NCBI GenBank assembly: GCA_008508345.1
Contig: QNGE01000836.1
Location: 89,710 to 153,709, forward strand
Direction of reading: 5' to 3'
DNA length: 64,000 nt
From: Paragonimus westermani
Taxonomy: Eukaryota > Platyhelminthes > Trematoda > Plagiorchiida > Troglotrematidae
Position numbers and translations under genes: made by a program. The stretch's first letter is position 1. Every line of letters begins with the position of its first letter. This document shows positions 48,679 to 58,740 of the stretch, in pieces. Below the pieces are notes generated by a model that was given only the letters and a program-made list of their open reading frames with translations, was not told the DNA's origin and made no database searches.

Positions 48679-51264
48679 GTTAGAAACGGGCAACAGTTTT
48701 TCAGAAGCGTTATTATATCTGACACCATTTCAGGCATATGACATGGTCTCGTCAACAGTAATTCCGTAGGTGATAACAACCGTGAATTTGGTCAAGTAAG
48801 GGCGTATTCATACAAATTACTGCGCTGTTTCCGAATAATTCGAATTCGAAGTGATTAACTTTTATGTATATAATATGAAAAACTTCGTTTGACTTTTTGT
48901 CTAAAATAAGTGGGTTAAACCAATTTCAACTGAGTGGAATGATAACGTTTCTACCACATTTCTGCAAGGACAGTTCCGCACAACACATTACTTAATGTCC
49001 ACGTGATTAACTGGTTATCAAGAGTTGTTTTCTTCATAGAACCGATGGAAAAACTCGACGGATCAACAGCTTTCTCCATCTGGTCACGACAAAAATTTCA
49101 TGTACCACAAAGCAAATCAAGTAGGTTAATGTCCTGCATCAATATTTCCGAACGGTGAGCAGAATACCTTTTACTAGGGACCGTTTGTATGGTTGAAGTC
49201 TCTATTCTATGGATCGGTTGTTACCAGAGTTGGAATGAGATACATCTTTCGCGGTCAAATATTTGTCCACACATTAATGTCACGTCTGAAGTTGTATTCT
49301 TACTTATGGAAACTTTCGGCGGGTACATTTAAATAAAGTGTAGACGGCGTGCTTTGCAACGCTGAACCTGTAATGATCAAACAAGTGCGCCTGATGTGAA
49401 CTACAGCGTCCTTCAACAAACTCGTACTTTCACCGATGCGTGTATGATAAATACTTGCTCCGAATGAATAAAGAAACCTTCCGTTGCTATGGCCATCTCG
49501 ATTAACATCGCGCTTGTGATAGCTGATAAATACTGACTAGTCATACAGTCAGTATTTCCGACCCTTCTCCACCTGTAAGGCTCATCCCTGCATCTGGCCC
49601 ATTCAATTCTATGAAACTATATGTGTTGCCTGAGTGGTATTGACGTAGCTGGTGGCTGATTGTGATGGGTACGGTAGACCACTGTGTTCCTACTCCGCAT
49701 CAGCAAGTTAGCTTAATTTTATGAACGGTGACACACTACAAAGTGATTGCAGATTGGTTCACTTTCTAGCTACCATCTGGTAAAGTCGAATGGGTGAGCT
49801 GGTCATTTTTTGCTGATGAGGTCAATAGTTTAAACTATAAGTAAATCCACAAAGGTGCTGACCGGTTCGAAGACAAACGAACTCACGTAGGTGAAATGTA
49901 AAGACAACTGAGAAATGTTGATTGCGCGAACTACCGATACTCAACCACAACCGCGTGAACGATAAATACCGAAAGACTCATTGCAACAGCCAGTGTTTTA
50001 CTAATTCCAACAAAAAGTCTCCTCGGTCATCGCAAGCTTGTAAACGTGCAGCAGGTTTAGATGATGATGATGCGGTTGACGTGAGCTGTGTTTGCTGGAT
50101 CTATACAGGCTGTGTGCTGTAAACCATCGCCCATTTTCTTGATGAAGTCTATGTTTCAGCTAGCGTTGACAAATCCATAGTGTCAACCTTCCCTTATTTT
50201 ATCGTGGCTAATAGCATTATAGCATTAGACGCTGAGTGACAGTTGCCACAATACCGCGAAATCTCATTCTAGTCTAGAGATAATGATTAAAAACTGACCA
50301 GGGGGCAATAACAAAATCCTTGAAAAAAGCCGAGCAACTTTTGCTCAGCCACCTGCACACAGTTTGTTGTAAGCGTGTGCATGAAGACGTTCGCTCGATA
50401 GCTTTTTGTCGCTTACAATTTCCCTCTTTATCAACTAATCATATTTCAAAAACAACAGATACACTACTGCAACACGCGTACGTCATTGATACTGACTGAA
50501 TGTTACTCCTGACGCTTCATTCCACAATCTGTGTCGCAAACTTTCAATCCTCATGAGCAGCATCACTTGTCGTTTTTAACTTACTGATAACTGTTCACTG
50601 TTCTATATGAAGTTTTCATTTATCTATCTTATTTACCACACAGGCGTCCAAAAAGCTTACACTGAGGACCAGGCCGAGTGTTGTTACCCTCACAGCCTCA
50701 ACCAACATTTTGAGAAAACTAAATACTTGCCCACTATATCCACTGTCCTATTGCACCGTCGTGTGTCCCTTAATTTCAATCAACGTTGGCAATTAACATG
50801 AACAACTTCAGTTTGAAAATAGATGCTGCAGATACTCCATCTTAGCAGACTACTTTGCACAACACTGAGGCAACACCGTAATGTTTTTGCTGCCAGTAGC
50901 AGAAGTTGTTAAAATGTATGAATTTGTCATATGTATCCAGACTGGCAACGCTTGTTAGCCTGCGGTCTCCACTGACTAATCTCCTTACTGGACACCTAAG
51001 AAGTGCAAGTATTAAACTTACCAACGTCTCACTAAATAAATTAACTGAATGACTCAACTAGAAAAAATATTCCTACACAGAAAGGCTCATATAATCAATA
51101 AACTGAACAGCCGAGAATAATTGGTCGAGCCAACAGTTAACTCCAAACCCATAGAAACAGCTCAGCGTTTAAAGCTAACAAATCTGACCTTTTCGAGACT
51201 TGTACCATCAATGATCAAATCGCCGCACTATTAGCTGTCTCAGTGGCGTGTCCGATTGCTTGAA
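48679..51264. other. Non-coding stretch between PLE copies
   Basis: No recognisable gene. The frames at 49922-50122 and 50607-50801 show no motif. One strong hairpin lies at 49528-49557. Confidence 0.4.
49528..49557. repeat. Perfect 11-bp hairpin
   Basis: AAATACTGACT and AGTCAGTATTT form a perfect 11-bp stem with an 8-nt loop (AGTCATAC). It is stronger than expected by chance locally; function unknown. Confidence 0.8.
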
Positions 51265-52440
51265 CCACCATACAAAAAAGTGTTCAACAAAGTCTGAAAG
51301 ACATAAGTTCATTTGTTGATTTCCCAATGGACCTCAGACTAGAAGACAAAATAATGGTATCTCTTGACGTTCGGTCAACAGGAATGGCATACATCATTCA
51401 CGACTTCGCGGCAGAGCGTAAAACACCTCTCAAACTATCTATGTGGGAAGTTCCTAAATTCTTATACCTATGCACTTTGAATATCCAGTTTTTATTCGAT
51501 GGTAAAGTTCACTGAAAAAATGATAATGTAGCGATGGGAATCCCCTTTGGACTATTTCTCGCTATTATTTTTGACACATTTAAAAAGACAACATCGACGC
51601 CCATTCGTTCCGCAACGCCTCTTATGCGATATGCTGCCGACATTTCTGTATGTGTGACATACGACAGTCTGCTAACCAACTCCGCGCACAACTCAGTGGT
51701 CTACAACGGAATATTTTATTCATCACAAAAGTTCAGGAGGATAACAAGCTCTCTTTAAAGGTAAAAATCTCTGTCAATGATGATGGATCCTTTACGAGGA
51801 GAATTCACTGGATGCCAACTTAAACGGAGCAATATATTCATGTCAGAAGTGTTGCACCAACAGCGGTTAAACCTGGTCACGTTCGAACAAACTTCAACGG
51901 GATTCGCAGAGTTCGCATGCCTGAAACAACTTAAGGAGAATCAGCACTTATCTATCAGACTGTTGCAAGACAGCTGTCCCGCGAGCTTTATCTCGAAACA
52001 CGGCTGACATCGAGAACAACTTCATGCAAGCATTGTCATACAGCGGTGAGGATGTAAACAGGCTTGTCCAGCGTAGACTAAGATGAGCCGTCGAAGCCAC
52101 GTACGGCGCGGTAGAGTGGAGATTGATCGACTTGATGACACGGCTGCCTTGCACAGCGATCAATGACCCAACAACCCGCATCTAACATTATTTGTGAATT
52201 CACTTGGAATTGCGGAGTTAACTACATATACCGAATGACGGGAACGCTTGGTTTACGTGTCTCGAGTCACAGTTCAAAGTAGTCAGTAATCAACAGAACC
52301 ATCATTGCCCAATCTTCCATTATGCGACATCTGAAACAGGAAATTGTCCAGGTGACAAAGCTTTCTGTGTTTTGTCGTCCAGCCAATAAGTACACGTCGC
52401 CTTTTGTTGGCGCCGGTGCGATACACCGGTATAAATTCTC
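51265..52440 (+). pseudogene. Decayed Penelope-like element (PLE4)
   Basis: On the plus strand an eroded enzyme is readable with stops and frame changes. From about 51277 a segment (SLKDISSFVDFP, then MVSLDVRS) matches the first catalytic-Asp region. LCTLNIQFLF and then NVAMGIPFG at about 51525-51551 match the AMGSPLGP block. MRYAADI at about 51624 stands where YVDD should be, with the first Asp changed to Ala. DDGSFTRR at about 51780 matches the post-catalytic region. WNCGVNYIYR (52205-52234) matches CNCGESYIGR of the nuclease. The catalytic residues are lost, so it is dead. It lies next to PLE2 in opposite orientation. Confidence 0.75.
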
Positions 52441-52553
52441 TCGCAGTGTCTAGAAGCAGATAAATGTTAACTGATCATTACCAAGGAGTTAAAGGACGAC
52501 AGTTATGAGTTTATAATATCCTTTATCTGTTTGCTGTTTTAATTATTATCTGA

Positions 52554-52664
52554 GTTTGAACAAAACTGTTAGAACACAAAAACTGGTAGATGCAAGCATT
52601 TCGTATTGACTCGTCAGTACCAAATTTGCAATAACCTAAAACGGGTTTTTTTATATCGAGCAGT
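52554..52664 (-). repeat. PLE2 3' terminal repeat arm
   Basis: A 111-nt arm whose reverse complement matches 53710-53819 with about three substitutions and one length difference in an A/T run. This is much closer than the two arms of PLE1, so the arms are recent or homogenised. Confidence 0.92.
52583..52623 (-). ncRNA. Hammerhead ribozyme in PLE2 3' repeat, intact
   Basis: Same layout as the PLE1 3' ribozyme: TTGGTA, CTGACGA, GT-CAAT-AC, GAAA, ATGC-TT-GCAT, C, TACCAG. Core, cleavage base and stem I are all intact. Sense with the nuclease frame. Confidence 0.82.
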
Positions 52665-52708
52665 TAGGGAGCAGGGTGGATAGTCAGTCGGTGGTTTAGG
52701 AAAGGTCA

Positions 52709-53145
52709 CTACGTCCAGGGAAGGGTTAAGTTTACGAGCAATTGTTTCTGAACACACAAGGTCGGCTTCAGTCGATTGATTGCGACCACCTCAGCAAACC
52801 GCAAGAATCTTGGATTGGAGTGACGTAATAGGATTCTGAATGCACACATTGGGTCGATAACGTGACCAGTGGTCAGGACGTGTCTTGCGACTACGGACGC
52901 CGGTTGATTGCGTGTTTCAACAACACTGTCGTTCTTCTGTAATACAGAGCTCTGCACCCACTCAGGCATATGTTCCTTCACTCTGGAGATCAAGCACCTC
53001 TCGGTTCTGCCTATGTAACTTTCTTTGCAGTTACATGTAAATTTGTAGACACAATGTGAGGTGGTACCGATAAGCTGATCTTTGATTGAAGGGACAGGCA
53101 GTTTCTGGGTCCGGGCTAATACACAGAGTTCCGCTGCGTTAAATG
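52709..53145 (-). CDS. GIY-YIG endonuclease end of PLE2 reverse transcriptase (partial)
   Basis: About 145 codons are readable before the gap. They begin FNAAELCVLARTQKL, continue through HCVYKFTCNCKESYIGR with the GIY-YIG Tyr and Arg present, and end NLTLPWT followed by TAG. They align without frameshift to residues 535-679 of the PLE1 protein at roughly 80-85% identity. The reverse transcriptase part is missing or hidden in the gap, so activity cannot be judged. Confidence 0.9.
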
Positions 53146-53709
53146 NNNNNNNNNNNNNNNNNNNNNNNNNNNNNNNNNNNNNNNNNNNNNNNNNNNNNNN
53201 NNNNNNNNNNNNNNNNNNNNNNNNNNNNNNNNNNNNNNNNNNNNNNNNNNNNNNNNNNNNNNNNNNNNNNNNNNNNNNNNNNNNNNNNNNNNNNNNNNNN
53301 NNNNNNNNNNNNNNNNNNNNNNNNNNNNNNNNNNNNNNNNNNNNNNNNNNNNNNNNNNNNNNNNNNNNNNNNNNNNNNNNNNNNNNNNNNNNNNNNNNNN
53401 NNNNNNNNNNNNNNNNNNNNNNNNNNNNNNNNNNNNNNNNNNNNNNNNNNNNNNNNNNNNNNNNNNNNNNNNNNNNNNNNNNNNNNNNNNNNNNNNNNNN
53501 NNNNNNNNNNNNNNNNNNNNNNNNNNNNNNNNNNNNNNNNNNNNNNNNNNNNNNNNNNNNNNNNNNNNNNNNNNNNNNNNNNNNNNNNNNNNNNNNNNNN
53601 NNNNNNNNNNNNNNNNNNNNNNNNNNNNNNNNNNNNNNNNNNNNNNNNNNNNNNNNNNNNNNNNNNNNNNNNNNNNNNNNNNNNNNNNNNNNNNNNNNNN
53701 NNNNNNNNN
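53146..53709. other. Assembly gap (564 N)
   Basis: A run of N inside PLE2. Apparent long frames through it are artefacts. The gap ends exactly at the first base of the right terminal repeat, as expected where a repeat could not be resolved. Confidence 0.99.
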
Positions 53710-53819
53710 ACTGCTCGATATAAAAAACCCGTTTCATGTTATTGCAAATTTGGTACTGACGAGTCAACACGAAATGCTTGCATCTACCAGTTTTTGTGTT
53801 CTAACAGTTTTGTTCAAAC
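53710..53819 (+). repeat. PLE2 5' terminal repeat arm (inverted)
   Basis: Near-perfect reverse complement of 52554-52664. Its inner edge is cut by the gap, so the repeat may be longer. Confidence 0.92.
53750..53790 (+). ncRNA. Hammerhead ribozyme in PLE2 5' repeat, intact
   Basis: TTGGTA, CTGACGA, GT-CAAC-AC, GAAA, ATGC-TT-GCAT, C, TACCAG. It differs from its partner arm only in the stem II loop (CAAC for CAAT), which leaves the core untouched. Antisense to the nuclease frame. Confidence 0.8.
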
Positions 53820-55139
53820 TTCTGAAGGGAATGAACTATTACCTGTGTTTCAGTTATGCACTTCTTACAAGGCAACTTCTTTCCGTTGTGTGAAGCTGCA
53901 TAATAGATTTCATTTATTCCTGCATGCTTCATTCTGAGATCAACATTGTCTGCGTTGATAGTTTCCTACTCAACCACTTCGGTGATGACCCATTCGAACG
54001 CAACCGGTTTACTTCTGGTTCTATGTGCTATTCTTATTGCAGCCAATGACCCGTTCCAAGTTTACAGTTAGTTACCTAATACATGCTTAATGATCATGGT
54101 CCCTGTAACGTAACCGATGAAATCGGTGAAGATGTCACTACAGAATACACCATACCTATTTCTACTTGTGTGCTCTAGTTTCATCCGGAGACATAGCTTT
54201 ATCAAATTTAAAGCAAGGTCGTTTATATTTTTAGCAGGACAATCTTGTTGTGGTCAACGTTCCAGGATTGAGGGAACCACATCTGTCAACCGTTACTGAT
54301 CTCTGAATTTTCATGCATTTAGCCCACGGTTCAACCAGCTGTTCCTGTCTGCCATCGATTTAAATCTCAGGAGAATCTAAATATCAACAATATATACGAT
54401 ATACGGAAATTCTGCGAACCGTAAGAATTTTCACGGAACGCCTTCGAGCAGTAAATTGCATCAGAAACAAACACAAAGATTCCAATGACCAGATTGATCG
54501 AAAAATTGAAATGCCAACTTTTCACTTAATTTAAACAGGTAGCAGACCTTTTCACCGTGCACTGAACTCATTGTAATCTTCAAAATTACATACCATTCAT
54601 CAGTTAAGAATCATCATGGGAGCATGGAGCTCAGCATTTTGCCAAATTGAGAGGGGCTAACGAAATTAAATTAATTCTCGGTGCATTACATATACTTCAC
54701 TGGCGGCATAGTTTCCATTGACGAACTGCTCTGCACACCACAATCGTTCGCTGGGAGAACACCTCAAACTAAACAGTGGTGAATGCTTAACATGTCACAG
54801 TATGAAACCGCGAAGCCATTATTTGGACGACAATTTTTTATAATTAAAAGTTGATCGCACTGGAATGTGCCGTCAAACATTTTACTTACGACTGAGTCGA
54901 AAAAGATAAATCCTATTCAACTAACACATACGCGCAAGAAGCATTGCGCACTGGCCATTTTACCGAAGCCTTGCCGCTAGTCACCAGATTCACATATCCA
55001 CTCTGACGTGGTTTCATTGATCTGTAATGTCCCATATAGGTCTGATGTTAAGTAGGGCCATCTTTCCGGGTTACTTTTACTCCGATTGACATAACCGCTC
55101 TTTGTTTTTGTAAACTGTCCAATACAGTTCATTTTCTGG
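53820..55139. other. Non-coding, between PLE2 and PLE3
   Basis: Nothing recognised. The missing 5' part of PLE3 may lie here in unreadable form. Confidence 0.35.
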
Positions 55140-56217
55140 CCAACAGAATGACAGGAACATCTTGAAGCCTGTGCTATTATTGTCTACTGAAAATATCAAG
55201 TTTTACTTTCAAAACATGGGATTTAATCAAATAGACGGGGTTGCGATGGATAGCCCTCTAGGACCGATTTTGGCTGATTTTTTCAAGTCTGTGATTGAGC
55301 TCAGCTTCGTGAATACATTGCATGACATCCCACTTTTTCGACGGTATGTCGACGACATAATAGCATTCGCACAAGACAAAGAGACCATGGGAAAACTATT
55401 GGATTCATTGAATTCCTCGCACCGAAATCTAACGTTATCTTCCGAGTTTTGAAAAGAAAGACACACTCGCCTTTCTAGACAATAACATCAAGCGACGAAA
55501 TGACGGTACAGTGTGTCGATTGGTACATCGCAAGTCTACCTGAAGAGGACAGTATTGAAATTTCAAGTGCCTCACCCATACAACTCAAACGCTCGTTGGT
55601 TCGTTGTCTATTTCACAGAGCGCGAACTATATGTACCGGTGATACACTAGATACCGAGCTGAAATTTATTCGTGACACCTTGGTCTCCAACGGTGATCCA
55701 CTGTGCTTCATTGACTTTCACAGTAAGCCGAAATTAATAAATCCACAATAAACGTCTGTCACGAAGAAACCGGTGTACATGCAGTTACCGTACAAATGAG
55801 ATAGTAATATGTCGTTTATAACGCGACGACTGATGCAGGCCATCCAAAGGACGTACAATGCAGCTACACTGCGCTTACTCAATCTCACCAAGTCACTCAC
55901 CCTTCCTCACATCAAGACGCGGACGTCAGAGCTGTCCACTTCATACTGTGTCTACCAGTTCACCTGCAGCCCAAGTATATCGAGGACTTGATGCGTAGTG
56001 TGACCCGACGCGACCCTACCAAACAACGCAAGCCGGCTTCTTCGATCGCCAGACACGTGCTAGAGACCGGTCATGTGGTCGACCCGACAACCGCTTTCCG
56101 CGTGTTGATGCGTCATCACAAGCCTATCATTCTTAAGCGCTGCTAGTCACGCGTAGCAAGCCGGTCCTCTACGTGCAAAAGCTGTTGACCTTGAACCTCC
56201 GTCTGCCATGGTTTTGA
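55140..56217 (+). pseudogene. Decayed Penelope-like element (PLE3), different subfamily
   Basis: A plus-strand frame from about 55162 reads LLLSTENIKF, then QIDGVAMDSPLGP (Gly to Asp in the AMGSPLGP block) and RRYVDDIIAF with both catalytic Asp at 55351-55356. A frame change near 55450 moves to FEKKDTLAFLDN, matching the FLDI block. Another frame carries LFHRARTICTGDTL and SNGDPLCFIDFHSKPK, then RRLMQAIQRTYNAATLRLL and SYCVYQFTC. The YIGR part of the nuclease is deleted. The end matches ARHVLETGHVVDP and LRLPWF before TGA at 56215-56217. Similarity to PLE1 is only about half in the C-terminus, so it belongs to another lineage. It is inactive. Confidence 0.85.
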
Positions 56218-56301
56218 CCAATGACAAACCAGTGTATACATTGACTTGATGCATGAACTTAATTCGCTTAAATATATTTTTATTTTCACCGCCGTTATGT
56301 G

Positions 56302-56340
56302 TTAGCAGCTGACGAGATCATACGAAATGGTATTACCACC
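56302..56340 (+). ncRNA. Relic hammerhead core 3' of PLE3
   Basis: About 90 nt past the PLE3 stop, in sense, CTGACGAGATCATACGAAAT keeps CTGACGA, an 8-nt stem II region and GAAA with the same spacing as the PLE1 and PLE2 ribozymes. Stem I no longer pairs and stem II is disrupted. The position matches that of the other 3' ribozymes, which supports common descent. Confidence 0.55.
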
Positions 56341-57653
56341 TTGCAAAACCGGTCTTCTGATTTCACTGTTCAAAGAAGATATTTGTCTTTTACTCAAAAA
56401 TTCACCAGCTAACAGACCTGGTGACAACTCAGAATTTCTGTCACCAAACAGTTGGAAAGACGATCTCAATGTTCGTTTTCATTTGAACCAAGTGTGTTTC
56501 CCGCAAAGAAAAACAGCACATGGTTATGTGTCGATATAAAAACCGCGTACTCTTCATTCTGTACAGTCGATTTAGCTTAACTTGAGTAATTTCGGTCTAA
56601 CTCGATTGCGGGTAGTGGCTTGGAATTATGCGGATGAGTCTGGATTTTAACGCAAACAGAAAATAGTCACAAGCAATGGCCATGGTTGTGTGAAAGGCAT
56701 TCGACCTGAATTTGATTACCTAACCTACCTGCAATGAAAAGTTCAGTCCGTGTTTTCACATTACGCTTCCTTCCTACTTTCAACGGTTACTGGTAGCAGT
56801 TTTATCTGAGTACGATAAATGCGATACGGAGTAAACCGTTATATTTCGAAAGAATTTATGTAGTCAATTACCATACTTCCATATATCCAGTACACACTAG
56901 AGAATAAAAGGTGTCACAGTTGTGTGCCTATGGACTTCTAAAACTGTTACACAAGGAAGGTATCGTCATGCATTCTTGCTGTTTTTATGCCTACCGATTT
57001 TTTAACTATCAACTAACTACAAACCTCTGGGATGAGTTTTCGAAAAAAGACAAACGACTTTGAGTTGTAACGAAAACAAGGCACACAACAGTTTGAAAGT
57101 TCATCATGCGGGTATTGGTATAGAAGTTGTGTGCAACCACAGACAGTTTGAAAGGTCTCATCAAATGTCATATGCTGTCCAACTAGTCAAAGTTAATATG
57201 TCGATCGATTTCGTGTTATTTCACGAATACATCCTCAACCAGGTAAACTCTGTAAACCTTGTGAATTTCTACCCATTTTCAGAAACAGTTGCAGGGGTAT
57301 CCTATTCACAAACTAATCATTTCGGCAGTGCTAGACTTATGGGATTCTGAACAGAGGACAGAATTCTGTATTTGGCCGAGGCTTCTGAACACTATCGGGA
57401 CAAAAGCACAAGTCTAGTTAGTTCCTGAGTAATTGTCGAAAATTACACCGAGAAACGATCAATTCTCAACTGGTTCAGAGTCAGCTCAATTTGTGCTATA
57501 CAACAGTTCACAATGGTAGAAGCCCTAATAAAATCTTCTTTAATTGTGAAGCATGCTGATTTTCTCAACCGAATGATGAATAGCAGATGTCATTAAACTG
57601 ACTCAAGTAAATGTACCAGTGCCGTCCTCATACAGAAACCATAATGCAAACAA
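56341..57653. other. Non-coding, between PLE3 and PLE5
   Basis: Open frames at 56327-56539 and 57060-57350 show no recognisable motif. The latter meets a donor-like CAACCAG|GTAAAC at 57242 but has no clear acceptor. Confidence 0.35.
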
Positions 57654-58740
57654 ATGACGTCTGATATTTTTCACAATACATATCAAAGCTTGTACATAAG
57701 TGAACTGGAGATTTATGATTTGGTCGAAAGCAGACCGACGGGGAATCTCCTACATCAATTGGTAGTGATATTGAAGGTATATGAGAGTGACAGACCGTTG
57801 AGACCGATTCTCAAAAAAGCGAGTTCAATCTTGGTACATGCTGACTAAATCGATGGCGAGGATAATAAAGCACAAGAGAAAAACTTCCGGTTCACAAAAT
57901 GAAGGCCAGTTTTGAAATGTAACGTCTGCTATTGTACGAAAAATCTGAACAAGGCGCCTAGCCACTACGCATGTGTGGTACTTGTCCAGCAATGTACAAC
58001 TAATAAAGATCATTGTCACCACTGGTAAGGCAACTAAAAAGAAATCAAACTAATTCAGAATTCCATAAAAAATGCGGAACGGTGGATACTACTTTGCACT
58101 GCAAATACGCATTTTTGTTCCAGGCTGTAACGGTGAAGAAACGGGTGGCTTTGCCATGAGTAGTCTATTGGGTTCTCTACTTGTTGACGTTTTTGTGTCA
58201 CCTATCGAATGATGGGTATAGAATCAGCCTAAATATATTAAATTGCATCAACGCTGTGTAGTGATGTATGCACAATCTACATTGTAATTCAACTGACTAC
58301 ACACAAACATGAAATTCATCCGTGAACTGGATCAAACTAAGTGATCAACGTTCAATTAACTGACACTCTGCTGCCCTAGCGACGACTCAGCATAGAGATC
58401 AATCTACTACAAGAACAAGTGCGCCGACAAACTTCTACACGTCGGAAGTTTTGTTCCGATATAACATGCAGCAATAGCCGTAAAAACACTGTTTCACAAA
58501 AAGTGTGAGTACGTTAATTCGGATCTCCTCGATTCATTGCCCACCTAAAATTTCAAAAGAACTGCTACCTAGAAAATGTTGTCATTAGCGAACAAACCAT
58601 AAACCTACAACAGTTGTTTTCCGTAGGCGTTGATATCTGTACCCTGTTTATCAAACGGGTAAACAGCGTACTACAGTGCGCTTATTACTCAAGTGGAAAT
58701 GCAGTTATTTACATTTTCACAGCTGGCTGCATTAATTAAA
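57654..58740 (+). pseudogene. Decayed Penelope-like element (PLE5)
   Basis: A plus-strand relic. VESRPTGNLLHQLVVILKVY followed by DRPLRPIL (about 57723-57812) matches the PQLYGLPKTHK...LRPI region. LLCTANTHF near 58090 and GGFAMSSLLGSLLVDVFVS (about 58148-58204) match LLCTEN and AMGSPLGPIIADFFM. Further on, readable bits around 58440-58720 resemble the post-catalytic region. YVDD and the nuclease motif cannot be found. Many stops and shifts show it is the oldest copy in the cluster. Confidence 0.6.

Larger units (their letters stand above)
52554..53819 (-). mobile_element. Penelope-like element PLE2, partial, with assembly gap
   Basis: A minus-strand copy closely related to PLE1. Outer borders are two nearly perfect inverted arms (52554-52664 and 53710-53819), each with a hammerhead core. 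Inside are the C-terminal nuclease region (53145-52709) and then 564 unknown bases up to the right arm. In PLE1 the same interval is about 1.7 kb, so PLE2 is either 5'-truncated or the gap length is wrong. Confidence 0.88.

Noticed and set aside
49812..49835. CTGATGAGGTCAATAG, similar to the start of the PLE hammerhead
   Set aside because: No GAAA block follows and no stem I partner exists.
53082..53937. Long open frames across 53146-53709 on both strands
   Set aside because: They consist mostly of N; only 52709-53145 on the minus strand is real sequence.
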